Shown: positions 34,166 through 57,872 of the stretch, in pieces | How positions within the stretch are numbered: position 1 is the stretch's first letter | How the letters are laid out: each line of letters opens with the position of its first letter | Notes under the pieces: model-generated | Databases searched by the model: none | What the model was told of the DNA's origin: nothing | Seen by the model: the letters and a program-made list of their open reading frames with translations, nothing else | NCBI GenBank assembly: GCA_030141605.1 | Contig: JAQGDQ010002380.1 | Coordinates: 1-64,000, forward strand | DNA: 64,000 nucleotides | Direction: 5' to 3' | From: Tubiluchus corallicola | Lineage: Eukaryota > Priapulida > Priapulimorpha > Priapulimorphida > Tubiluchidae | Position numbers and translations under genes: made by a program

Positions 34166-34617
34166 GTTAGTACGTAGTTGGCAATCGTTTCGGACGCCCG
34201 AACCGCTCTGCCTCGTCCGTTGCTCTGCCAACGTATGGCGGGCGGCGGGTGCTCGCTTTCCAGATCTTCTACGCGTATGACCACGCGATTTTTGGGGAGA
34301 TGTTTTTTGACGAAATCGTACATCTCTGCTCCCTTGACGTAGGTGATCCTGCCTCTGGTGGTCTGTCGTAGAATGTTTTCCAATTCTGCGTACTCGATCA
34401 TTCCCTCCTCCCACGAGATGCCGTGTATGTGTCTGATTAGGTAGTTGTAGGTGGATCGCTTGTGCTGGGGAACGCGATTCCAGGGGTGGGGCGGTTTGAA
34501 GGTGTAGTTGTGATATATGCCGGTCTCTATTTCGCGAATTACCAAATTTTTGACCAGGTATTCTTCTTTTCCGCACTGGAAGGCATCTACGGTGAGAACT
34601 ATGCTCGATTCAGACAT
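34105..34617 (-). CDS. 170-codon virus-like ORF of unknown function, left copy
   Basis: ATG at 34617 to a stop at 34105. Landmarks are IVLTVDAFQ near the N-terminus, FKPPHPW (about residues 40-46), YLIRHIHGISW (about 59-69), a YVKG near residue 93 and VIRVEDLE near 115. I associate this spacing with uncharacterised proteins in invertebrate genomes and viruses, possibly an exonuclease-like fold, but cannot name the family. The last 20 codons overlap the TBP-like ORF in the -1 frame and look like out-of-frame sequence. The right copy differs by only two residues (E/D, L/R). Confidence 0.65.
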   Translation of the reverse strand: MSESSIVLTVDAFQCGKEEYLVKNLVIREIETGIYHNYTFKPPHPWNRVPQHKRSTYNYLIRHIHGISWEEGMIEYAELENILRQTTRGRITYVKGAEMYDFVKKHLPKNRVVIRVEDLESEHPPPAIRWQSNGRGRAVRASETIANYVLTCQSKRSTSSPLLRSRSASI

Positions 34618-34845
34618 CTGTGACGATGGGGGGTCCTTCTACGCCGTCGGCAACGAGTTTTCCTTCGATGACGATTTGCTTGTGATTGTTCACAAATTCC
34701 AGAGACTTGATTTTTTCGAAGGTGTATTTTTTTATGACCTTGTTGGGGGCACTCTTGCGTGCGTTGGCGCGCTTGCCGCCCCGCGTCCCCGCTTGTTGTT
34801 GTTGCTTGCGAGGAACGGTGGTTAGAGGTTGTTTGAAATCCTGCA
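34610..34845 (-). CDS. Small basic ORF, left (complete at the breakpoint) copy
   Basis: An open frame ending at 34610, overlapping the ATG of the 170-codon ORF by a few bases. It encodes a Gln/Arg/Lys-rich stretch (PRKQQQQAGTRGGKRANARK) then a mixed segment with KYTFEKIKSLEF and IVIEGKLV. Upstream there is no ATG. The frame is entered from TTCTTCTCTTGCAG, a strong acceptor-like sequence ending about 34846, so this may be the last exon of a spliced gene. Only the part after 34816 is duplicated in the right arm. A DNA-binding or virion role is possible but unsupported. Confidence 0.45.
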
Positions 34846-35149
34846 AGAGAAGAAGAACAATAGTTATAGTATTGTTGTTCGCTAACGACAACTAGGCATT
34901 TTTGATGAGCCATTCTTTCAGATTTCTAGGTTTTTTGGGGGCAGTGGGGGTGAGCACCATCGGCGGCGATGGAGGGGGCGTCGCGGAAATTACGAGTTTG
35001 TCTTCTTCTTTATCATCATCTTTCTCCTCTTCCTCCTCCTCCTCTCGAAAGATGTCCATTCGTGTCCCTCTCTCGCGTCTGCTTTTACACGGAGGGGCGG
35101 AGGTGCCGACGTCCGTGTCTGGCAGACTTCTTTCCGTCCAGTTTGTCCA
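34817..35149. other. Unique spacer of the palindromic element
   Basis: 333 bp with no counterpart in the other arm; it is the loop of the palindrome. It continues the minus-strand coding of the left arm and joins the right arm abruptly at 35150 (GTTCCTCGCAAGC is the shared start). Confidence 0.9.
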
Positions 35150-35150
35150 G
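34892..35150 (-). CDS. C-terminal part of an acidic virus-like protein (truncated)
   Basis: A minus-strand frame through the spacer ends KPRNLKEWLIKNA at a TAG near 34892. Before that come an acidic run (Glu/Asp, about 15 residues) and a Pro-rich PPPSPPMVLTPTAPKKP. An ATG inside it (MDIFREE, near 35056) could start a 55-residue protein. More likely this is the C-terminus of a longer gene cut at the 35149/35150 junction, because the frame is still open there. It lies just upstream of the basic ORF in the parental order. Confidence 0.5.
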
Positions 35151-35356
35151 TTCCTCGCAAGCAACAACAACAAGCGGGGACGCGGGGCGGCAAGCGCGCC
35201 AACGCACGCAAGAGTGCCCCCAACAAGGTCATAAAAAAATACACCTTCGAAAAAATCAAGTCTCTGGAATTTGTGAACAATCACAAGCAAATCGTCATCG
35301 AAGGAAAACTCGTTGCCGACGGCGTAGAAGGACCCCCCATCGTCACAGATGTCTGA
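35150..35356 (+). CDS. Small basic ORF, right copy, 5' truncated
   Basis: It repeats the basic ORF from PRKQQQQ to its stop on the plus strand, but the palindrome junction removed the upstream part. No start codon of its own is visible. Its end overlaps the ATG at 35349 as in the left arm. Confidence 0.45.
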   Translation, partial: VPRKQQQQAGTRGGKRANARKSAPNKVIKKYTFEKIKSLEFVNNHKQIVIEGKLVADGVEGPPIVTDV

Positions 35357-35861
35357 ATCGAGCATAGTTCTCACCGTAGATGCCTTCCAGTGCGGAAAAG
35401 AAGAATACCTGGTCAAAAATTTGGTAATTCGCGAAATAGAGACCGGCATATATCACAACTACACCTTCAAACCGCCCCACCCCTGGAATCGTGTTCCCCA
35501 GCACAAGCGATCCACCTACAACTACCTAATCAGACACATACACGGCATCTCGTGGGAGGAGGGAATGATCGAGTACGCAGAATTGGAAAACATTCTACGA
35601 CAGACCACCAGAGGCAGGATCACCTACGTCAAGGGAGCAGAGATGTACGATTTCGTCAAAAAACATCTCCCCAAAAATCGCGTGGTCATACGCGTAGAGG
35701 ATCTGGAAAGCGACCACCCGCCGCCCGCCATACGTTGGCAGAGCAACGGACGAGGCAGAGCGGTTCGGGCGTCCGAAACGATTGCCAACTATGTTCTAAC
35801 GTGTCAGTCCAAACGGTCAACATCGTCGCCACGGCTTCGTTCTCGCAGCGCTTCGATCTGA
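35349..35861 (+). CDS. 170-codon virus-like ORF of unknown function, right copy
   Basis: Mirror of the ORF at 34105-34617: ATG at 35349, same length, two residue differences. It keeps the FKPPHPW, HGISW and YVKG landmarks. Both copies being intact means either recent duplication or selection on both. It overlaps the TBP-like frame at the 3' end, as in the left arm. Confidence 0.65.
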   Translation: MSESSIVLTVDAFQCGKEEYLVKNLVIREIETGIYHNYTFKPPHPWNRVPQHKRSTYNYLIRHIHGISWEEGMIEYAELENILRQTTRGRITYVKGAEMYDFVKKHLPKNRVVIRVEDLESDHPPPAIRWQSNGRGRAVRASETIANYVLTCQSKRSTSSPRLRSRSASI

Positions 35862-36391
35862 ACGAACTCCGGCGGAGAACGGGCGGAAGACGCTACGAAA
35901 GAAAACCGCAAATGCTTCTGCTAAAGCGACTGGGCGGGACGCTGATGATTTTTGCCTCCGGCTCCGTGGTGGCCAACGGTTTTTCGGAGGAAAAAGTACT
36001 ACGCAATGCGATCGAAGAACTCTCGAAAGGTCTCGGACTGACGCCCGCCGACGGGATCGCAATTCGCACCATCACCGCCAGAGCCAAAATTCGCTGCAGA
36101 TTGAAACTGGGTGCACTGTACGAAGAACTCGTTCGTCCTTCGACGCATTCTTTTAGAGAAGTGTTTTACGAAGTGGAACTATTTCCCAAACTAACTTGCA
36201 AATGCGAGCAAATTACTCTGAACATTTTTCACACCGGAAGCATAATAATGATGGGCGGGACAAAGGTCGAGGATTTCTCTCACGTTTTCCGCAAATTTAA
36301 CGAATTCGTTTTTAACAACAATAACGTTTGTCTGTATCACATCGACGACGACGACGACAATCCATGTACTCGCTCGTCGTCATTAGTGTAG
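35801..36391 (+). CDS. TATA-binding-protein-like ORF, right copy
   Basis: Mirror of 33581-34165, open to a stop at 36391. It differs from the left copy by a few residues (for example W to R after FDLNEL, A to V after SEEK, R to H after VEDFS) and by two extra Asp codons in a (GAC)n near the C-terminus. Both TBP-repeat halves are intact. AATAAA signals follow at 36540-36545 and 36587-36592. No in-frame ATG close to the conserved start. The frame upstream is open but is the shadow of the 170-codon ORF. Confidence 0.75.
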   Translation: MSVQTVNIVATASFSQRFDLNELRRRTGGRRYERKPQMLLLKRLGGTLMIFASGSVVANGFSEEKVLRNAIEELSKGLGLTPADGIAIRTITARAKIRCRLKLGALYEELVRPSTHSFREVFYEVELFPKLTCKCEQITLNIFHTGSIIMMGGTKVEDFSHVFRKFNEFVFNNNNVCLYHIDDDDDNPCTRSSSLV

Positions 36392-36539
36392 TTTTACTGT
36401 AATTTGCATAATTTGTGTAATTTGCGAAAAAAACGTAAAATGTAGAACTATCACGTCACCATAATAATAATAATAATCTAGTTTTAGCACGTATGTATTT
36501 TGCATAAAAAAATGTAAAAAAAATTTTTTGTAATCCATC

Positions 36540-36545
36540 AATAAA
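36540..36545 (+). terminator. Polyadenylation signal of right-arm virus-like transcript
   Basis: AATAAA about 150 nt after the TBP-like stop, mirrored at 33430-33435 on the minus strand. A second AATAAA is at 36587-36592. Confidence 0.45.
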
Positions 36546-36919
36546 AAAGATTTGTGAAAATGCATTTATCGAACTTTGGCGTTTGAAATAAATCTCCACA
36601 CACACACACACACACACACATCTAAACCCGCGAGAGAAGTGGTCGCGGAAAAGGGAGGGCACCCGAGAGAGAGAAGTGGTCGCGGAAAAGGGCCGGCACT
36701 GCGCGAGTGGGGGGGGGGAAGATTTCCCTCATTGCCTGCAATGGACGATTCCACGTGACGGAGGGGTGGGTTGCAGGGGGGGTGTCCCCGACCCCCGGGA
36801 CGGACGTTTGCACGCGGCGGAGGGGTGGCAGGGGCTCGCCAATTAGCGCCAATTAGCACTAATTAGTCCTCGGCGGGAACTCCACTTCTCCCTTTTTCTT
36901 CGTTTGAGGCGCTTTTTAC

Positions 36920-37012
36920 CTCGTTTCACACACTTTCACACGCTTTCGCGCACTTTCACACACTTTCACGCGCTTTCACACACTTTCACATGCTTTCGCG
37001 CGGTTTTGCGCG
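36920..37012. repeat. 10-bp tandem array, right copy
   Basis: Mirror of 32940-33030, read as YRCRCTTTC-type units. Units vary between arms, so the array has diverged since duplication. Confidence 0.85.
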
Positions 37013-37807
37013 GTTTAAAATGGGGTGTCAAAAAAAGAAGCCATCCAGGGGTCAATGAACTTTGGTCACGTGACCTAGAGTTCAAGGTCATTCGATCCAA
37101 ATGAAGCCATGCGGGAGGGAAAAACTGCAAAATTTTTACCTCGTTTCACACGCCTTTTCTTCGTTTTTCTTTGTTTTTCGCGCTTTTTCGTCGATTTCGG
37201 TCACGTGCGCACTTTCACACGGGTTTTCACACTTTTTTAGGGGTTTTCGCGGATTTTCGCACTTTTTTAGGGGTGTTTTTCCCCACCCCCCCGGGCAGCC
37301 AAAGGGGGGGTGGGGAAATCGGCCAGAGGCAAAACATCTATACTACTGAGGCCGAAATACCTGGGAAAGTTAAAGTTGTCCAAAAGTCCTGTAAGACCTT
37401 CACGACCTGGTAGAACCAGTACTTGACAATAATTATTGAAATTATCTCTTTTACTGCATTTGTCACAGACTGGCAATGTTTAAAGCATGTGACGCAAATT
37501 GTGGCCTTCAACTATAGGTGACAGTAGGAAATTGTAATAAAACCCATCGACCTGTTTTTGTGACTTGATTATAGCTTTTTAATATAAGGCTTAGTTCTAA
37601 AAATCCTAACGTTGATTGGGATAATATGTACAAAACATCCAGGTTACAGAATTCTTGAGATTCGAACACCAAACTATCACTGTCCGTTTGTTTTGGATTT
37701 TTTTTTGTAAAAAATAAACCAAAACAGGTACACCAGGGGAAAGTAATTTTTGTTATTATAATGGTTATTCTCGCGGTGATTTCCAAATAGTTGTTTTCTT
37801 TTTATAG

Positions 37808-51910
<14,103 letters not shown>

Positions 51911-51953
51911 ACAGATTAATTTTTGATGTAAACTGTCTGTGATGAGATATGTA

Positions 51954-51959
51954 AATAAA
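51954..51959 (+). terminator. Polyadenylation signal of the RhoGEF gene
   Basis: AATAAA 44 nt after the stop codon, followed by a TTTTATTGTTC region. Confidence 0.75.
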
Positions 51960-52149
51960 TTTTATTGTTCAGTAAAACAGTAGCTTTTAATTGGCTTTTT
52001 TCCTTTTTAACTTATTGTTCAAACTAGCGATATTATAATCAATATTGCACATGCAAAAGCATTAAAAGAACCTTTCTAAGATGATTAGCACTATTGGCAC
52101 TAATTGGGAACTCTTCGCTCTCCGTTTACTAAATGTAGTGTTCGGCTAA

Positions 52150-52703
52150 CTTCGTTTATTTTTAGATACAAATTGTCTCAAACAAGGCCATTAGCTACTC
52201 AGGGAAAGAGTTACAATAGGAGTGGAAATATGAGTACATTTCCAGAACAAAAGTATTCTTGTAAGTTGAAAGGGAAACAATTTTATAGCAGGAGGTTTCA
52301 CTGATAACTTGTGCATACACAGTCCATTTGAAGAGTTCCACTATTACCTGGTATAGACTGGAAAGCGAAGTTGACAAAGCACGCAGAAAAATATTATCAT
52401 TGGTAGAGCATTCCAAGCTAACGGATATTCTTGAAAACTTTAGATTTCCTTGGAAATCAAATCTCACAGTTTTCCGTCATCTGCAGAAGCTGTATTCCTC
52501 ATATCTGTATAACCTCAAAGGCCTGTCTCCAAGAGGTGGATCTCGTGGGACTCATCGATACTTATAGCCCCTTTTTGCCCTTCATTCCAATGCAGAAATC
52601 GAAGTTTTAACAATGAGGAGATCATCCTTGTCAATGGCGGTTCCGATCTTTTAGAACTGGCGACCATTTCAAATACACTTGTGGGAAAATCACCAGTGTT
52701 ATG

Positions 52704-52754
<51 letters not shown>

Positions 52755-53310
52755 ATGCGTGTGTCCAAAATCTTTCAACCAAGAGCTGTGTGTGTGCGTG
52801 CGTACGTGCGTGCGTGTGTATGTCCAAAATCTTTCAACCAAGAGCCGTTGAATTTAACAAAATTCACTAACTGGAATAGTCAATAGAGTGATATAATTCA
52901 CAAGTACTGCTGAGATGAACTAATAGATCATGCGACTACAATACTGCAAAACTATCCGCTTGTTACAGAATAATTTTTTCGAAAGCTCACAATGACTTGG
53001 TCAAACCTAACATTAAAATTTCGTCTTCTGTCTGGATCCTCAGGACTTTTTCTTCTGTCTTTTTGAATTGTCTTTCACAAAGCCAGTTCAGTCAAATTCT
53101 GTAGATGTTTCATGAAATCGCGCGTTTGTGTTTGAAGCAACCCTTCCCTATTCAGAATATGCTGGCCGACAGTATGGCTTCAAACAGTTCCATAAGATCA
53201 GAGAGTTATTCAACGTGTTGGGTTTTGCAAGGTTACACGTGTATGATACAGATTTCTTGTGACGTATCAGCACGACGAATAGGCCACCAATACCAGGTAA
53301 GAATTAAACA
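52150..53310 (+). pseudogene. Unrecognised coding-like, probably decayed gene segment
   Basis: Several adjacent stretches look coding but shift frame. One runs from about 52328 (RLESEVDKARRKILSLVEHS, then FRFPWKSNLTVFRHLQKLYS), continues in another frame (VDLVGLIDTYSPFLPFIPMQ), then a third (NNEEIILVNGGSDLLELATI). Near 53120 comes YSEYAGRQYGFKQFHKIREL before a TGA. An exon-like piece at 52167-52260 has splice-like borders. GT repeats split two copies of TCCAAAATCTTTCAACCAAG. I do not recognise the protein. A dead gene or element with several frameshifts is most likely. Confidence 0.35.
52709..52818. repeat. GT/GCGT microsatellite pair around a duplicated 24-mer
   Basis: Two GT/GCGT runs (52709-52762, 52786-52820), each followed by a copy of TCCAAAATCTTTCAACCAAG: a local tandem duplication. 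Confidence 0.9.
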
Positions 53311-54107
53311 TTTTGTAAATTAATTTCTCCCAATTTTCATTTACAGAATTTTGTAGTTTGTAAATTTTTGGAAAATTTGTTGATCGTGTTCACACTTATA
53401 AAAAAAGTTTTCATGAAATTATATATTCATTGCATTATAGCTACTGTAGTCTCAGTGTATTTCAAGAAATTAAGATTACGTGTATTTTAGAAGTGAACTA
53501 AGTTTTACACCTAAATGTTAGTGGATTCTCACCTAGCATTAACGATAACCTACCATTTCTCTAGTTAACGTGCATTGTAGAACAACTTTAAAAAACGTTT
53601 TTTATTTGCCATCTGACAAAAACGTTTTTAGTGTGCATGTCACGTTTAATTTTAGGTTATTGAGGCAAACATCACTTAGACTAGTACAGCAGTTTTTATT
53701 CGTTAATTTATAAAAGAGGTATATTTAAACTTTAGTCAATTATATTCAAAACATTAACGCAGTTACGTACTTAAGGCCTAAACTAATTGTAAGAGAGAAA
53801 TTTTTAGACGATGCCACTGCATACATAAACCATAGGGAATACAGTAATATCAAATTTAATTATCGTCTTTTTATTCAGATTTTCAATTTAGAATAAACAC
53901 TTGGCACTCACGACCAAGTGGTCACTAAGCTAACTGTGTTAAACCAATGACACACGGCCGCCAAAACACACAAACCCGCCGACGTCGGCCATGATAACTC
54001 TCCTTAACAGGGCTGTCTCTCCCATTAATGCAAACCAGGCAGTTGCGCAGGGCACCAAATTTTGGTTGGCGTCAAATTCTGGAAGTAATTATTTCATTTT
54101 GAAGTTT

Positions 54108-54748
54108 AGCTTAAGTAATAACATAGCGTATGTGTAATAACATAGCTTAAGTAATAACATTGTGTATGTGTAATAACATAGCTTAAGTAATAAAATTGTG
54201 TATGTGTAATACCATAGCTTAAGTAATAACATTGTGTATGTGTAACATAGATTAAGTAATAGCATTGTGTATGTGTAGTAATATAGCTTAAGTAATAACA
54301 TTGTGTATGTGTAATAACATAGCTTAAGTAATAACATTGTGTATGTGTAATAATATAGCTTAAGTAATAACATTGTGTATGTGTAATAACATAGCTTAAG
54401 TAATAACATTGTGTATGTGTAATAATATAGCTTAAGTAATAACATAGCGTATGTGTAATAACATAGCTTAAGTAATAACATTGTGTATGTGTAATAATAT
54501 AGCTTAAGTAATAACATAGCGTATGTGTAATAACATAGCTTAAGTAATAACATTGTGTATGTGTAATAATATAGTTTAAGTAATAACATTGTGTATGTGT
54601 AATAATATAGCTTAAGTAATAACATTGTGTATGTGTAATAACATAGATTAAGTAATAACATTGTGTATGTGTAATAACATAGATTAAGTAATAACATTGT
54701 GTATGTGTAATAACATAGCTTAAGTAACAACATAGCGTATGTGTAATT
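54108..54748. repeat. 36-bp minisatellite, about 18 copies
   Basis: The unit reads ATAGCTTAAGTAATAACATT then GTGTATGTGTAATAAC. A few units have AGCG for TTGT, and one is short. Because 36 is a multiple of 3, the minus strand stays open as a 12-residue repeat (MLLLKLCYYTYT) for 241 codons. Confidence 0.97.
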
Positions 54749-55336
54749 CTTTAAGTGCGCAACACTAATCAAACGAAACGAACCATAATCTTTCTGTCGA
54801 AATGGATAATTCATCGATGCTAGGAAGTTAATTCCTACAGCAAAACACTTTCTAGTTTAGTTTTATTTGTATTTCTAAGATTACATCATTCCACTCAGAC
54901 ATTTCTTGCGCGTGATTTTGCAAGCATTTTCTATTCTATGCATCGAGCAGCCTCGCTACGTAAGTGCTTATTGTAATGACCCTTACGTTAATAAACACTT
55001 CTTTCTATAGCATTTGTCTAATTATGCCAAATAAACTTACAAGAGTCGAAGTGTTTAGGAGCGGAATTATACAGGAAATGAAAAGCAAGAAAGCTAGCGG
55101 GTGACGGGTGGCGGGTGGCGACAATGAACAGCAGAAAGATTCGCCAGTGAAGCATTTGCAACAAAACCAGAGTTATGAAGCAGATGAAGCTAGTGAAATG
55201 GATGTACACGAAGAAAGAAGTTAAAGTTTCAAGGATTTCCTGACGAATAGCTGAGGGAAAATCTAAACAAGAAGAGCTGAAATCACAGAAATTTGATTGC
55301 TCCTGTAATAGGGTTATAAAGTCAGTTTCAAATTTA

Positions 55337-55660
55337 GTCAACACAATACAAGCTGTAGATAGGTAATTGACCACACTTAATTAGTTCACTATCACACATG
55401 CATAAGTCTAACACACAGGTACCATTATACTTTATTATAATATCATACAAGAAAAATTCAAATTTGCTGATGCTGTGTGAACCGGGGTGGAAGGGGTTGA
55501 CCGTTGTTCAAATTCCGTCAACACAGCACAAACTGTAGATCTATCACACATGCATAAGCCTAACGCACAGGTAGCATTATACTTTACTATAATATTATAC
55601 AAGAAAAATTCAATTTTGCGGGTGCTGTGTGGACCGTGGAAGGGGTTGACCGTTGAAGAG
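55337..55660. repeat. Imperfect tandem duplication, unit about 150-180 bp
   Basis: GTCAACACA...CTGTAGAT, CACACATGCATAAG and GGAAGGGGTTGACCGTTG each occur twice in the same order, the second copy lacking about 29 bases. Non-coding. Confidence 0.85.
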
Positions 55661-56649
55661 GGGGCGCTAAAACTAATTTTCCCTAAGGCCTACTAAGGAA
55701 AATTGTGTTAGCCATGACCCCTTAGATCTGAATAAAAAGACGATACTTCAATTTGATATTACTGTACACCACATGGTTTATGTATGTATTTTAAATTTCT
55801 CTCATGCAATTAGCTTAGGTCTTAAGTACGTAATTGCGTTAATGTTTCGAACAGACATCAAAAATAATTCACTAAGAGTTTAAATATACCTGTTTTATAA
55901 ATTAATAAATAAATACTGCTGTACTAGTCCAAGTGATTTTTGCCTCTGTAATTTAAAATTAAACGTGATATGCACACTCAGACTACCTAGAGCCCACCCT
56001 GCTCGTTAAATTATAGAAGCCATTGAAAAGATTCACACTTGTGAAACTACTAGCTGTTCGCGTCTGTAGTGTAATGTAACTACAAAAACTTATAAATTAA
56101 GTATCTTAGCGCATTATATCGTTGTATGTAAAAATGTCCTACCGAAGAGAGACACTGCCAGTTCAAGCATTTTTCGTTCTTTGATTTGATACAGTGAGTT
56201 ATCATTGATAGACGGTGCTATACTTAATTTCTCTAAGGAAAAAGCCAGAAAGGCACTTAGTATATATGCTAAACAGTCCGTTCATCGCTTATGTTTTCCT
56301 TTATTGCTATTTTGATGATTGCTGTTCATTGCTAGTTTTGCTGCTAGCTAAAATACTCGTGTTTATCTAACTGTCTTTCATGTTTGGCATCAAAATTTCA
56401 TCAATTGTTGGTTTTTTCCATCCTTAAAGGAAGACAGGGTGATTTTTTTATATACCAGCCCATTTCAAGTCCGATAAAAGGGATACATTTTAACACAATT
56501 AATACCGCAAAAGTAGTTCTCATAATTAAATAATAGATTAAAAATTTAATTAACGGCGGGCTAGCCCACCTATTGATGACATCACCAATTAACATAATTT
56601 TCAAAGGCAAAAATACTCCACTAGCTTGTTTGAACTGTTTGAAAAGTAC

Positions 56650-57035
56650 AGTGGTATTCAGTGTGTTGTATCAAAGCAAGGCAAGTTTTAATATAAAAAT
56701 TCAAATTTCAGAATAAGTGCTGTGCTCACGCATGAGCTGTCGAATGTTTGTAGTTCGTCGCAAACTAACGCATCTGAACAGAGAGGCACAGCACCTGTTT
56801 TTTGTGCATTGCGTTTCTGAAATGCAGGCGCTAGTGCCCGTCTAGCTAACGAATGGCGAAATGCATGTAACAGCGAAGAACTAGTGGCGCGAACGTGAAA
56901 TTGTATTTCTGGGGTATTAATTATTTCACGTAAGTCATTTTTGAAAAAAAGAGTATGTTTCCTTTCAATATTTTAAAGAGTAGATTGTTTTGACCTACAG
57001 TTTAAGATTAGGCCTGGTTTTACTTTAATAATAAT
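56650..57035 (+). repeat. Dispersed repeat, copy 2
   Basis: Matches the reverse complement of 10474-10850. Class unknown. Its 3' part is the likely source of the 79-bp array downstream. Confidence 0.75.
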
Positions 57036-57872
57036 AATCTTGATTCTAGTTACTCAATTAAGTCATTAATTTTCCACAGAAATTTCAGGATCAAAATTGA
57101 TGTTAATTGTTAGATTCACTCCAGTGTAAGAGGTCTAACAGTGGAAATGCTGAAATTAGTTTACCAAACAAAAAGAATGAACTTTGGGCTGCTTTAATCA
57201 TTGGAAATAGGGAAATAGGGAGACAAAATCCAGGCTGTATCCCATCTATTTTCAAATTTCCTGTCTCTGGGCTTTAGTATCAAAATTTAATTTACTGTAT
57301 CTTTGTTCCATCATTCATGTTCTGTCATTGTTTTAATTTTGTCGGAAAAATTTATTTGACCCAACATCTTGGTCTGTGGATAGTTTTTTCCTAGAAACGG
57401 AGAAGGGTTTTTATGGGATATGAAAAAGGGTGGTTATATTTTCACTGTTTGTGACGTTTTTCTGCCTAGACCCGAAGTCTCATTTTCATTTTCTTTTCGG
57501 GACTGTGCAGTGATTGTAAAATGCTTAGCAAGAAAAACATTTTTACGTTTTAATTTGGTTTTCCCACAAAAATAAATCTGTGTATACGAGTTACGTGCCT
57601 ATTCCGACAGAACTATAACTACAATGTATTACCGGTTTATTTCCTAAACGCTATTTCGCCAACTTAAACATCGAAATTTTAAGTTTCGAAGTTTTACAAA
57701 CGACGAGTAAAATCATCAGCAATACAAGTGCACTAATTCTCAGATTATTTTCCCACTAAACTGTGAATTTTACTCTTGTTGTTGGAGTGTGTCCCATTCT
57801 TTTGTGCTTGCTAAACTATTTTGGGATAAATTGCGCTAAGCATTCTTTCATGTAAGTCATTTTTGAAAAAAA

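Larger units (their letters stand above)
32590..34816. repeat. Left arm of palindromic element
   Basis: Matches the reverse complement of 35150-37347 with scattered substitutions and small indels. The minus strand is coding. The homology breaks abruptly at 34816, inside the basic ORF, so this arm plus the spacer holds the uninterrupted original order. Confidence 0.95.
32590..37347. mobile_element. Palindromic virus-like insertion (snap-back element), 4.7 kb
   Basis: Two arms of about 2.2 kb (32590-34816 and 35150-37347) are near-perfect reverse complements around a 333-bp unique spacer. Each arm has, from outside in: a terminal CTCTGGCCGATTTCCC with a G-run, AAAAAAGTG/GAAAA words, a 10-bp GAAAGYGYRT array, GCTAATTGGC triplets, GC-rich DNA, a GT run, an AATAAA signal, then a TBP-like ORF, a 170-residue ORF and a basic ORF reading outward. 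It is visibly GC-richer than its surroundings. No clear target duplication flanks it. Such structure is what a fold-back copy of one end of a linear DNA virus or virus-like transposon would leave after integration. The parent is not identified. Confidence 0.85.
35150..37347. repeat. Right arm of palindromic element
   Basis: Reverse-complement match of 32590-34816, coding on the plus strand. It has the same landmarks in mirror order and ends in GGGAAATCGGCCAGAGG then AACATCTAT. A little shorter because of microsatellite and G-run differences. Confidence 0.95.

Noticed and set aside
34892-35449. 185-codon minus-strand frame crossing the right arm of the palindrome
   Set aside because: Only the C-terminal part in the spacer is genuine. 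The N-terminal part is antisense to the basic and 170-codon ORFs and was created by the fold-back junction.
32590-37347. Ordinary DNA transposon with long terminal inverted repeats
   Set aside because: The arms are coding and carry duplicate genes, no transposase is seen and no clear target duplication flanks it; a fold-back virus-like copy fits better, though a transposon origin is not excluded.
55018-55374. 118-codon minus-strand hydrophobic frame
   Set aside because: Overlaps a local duplication, has no ATG start and no conserved motif; likely chance.
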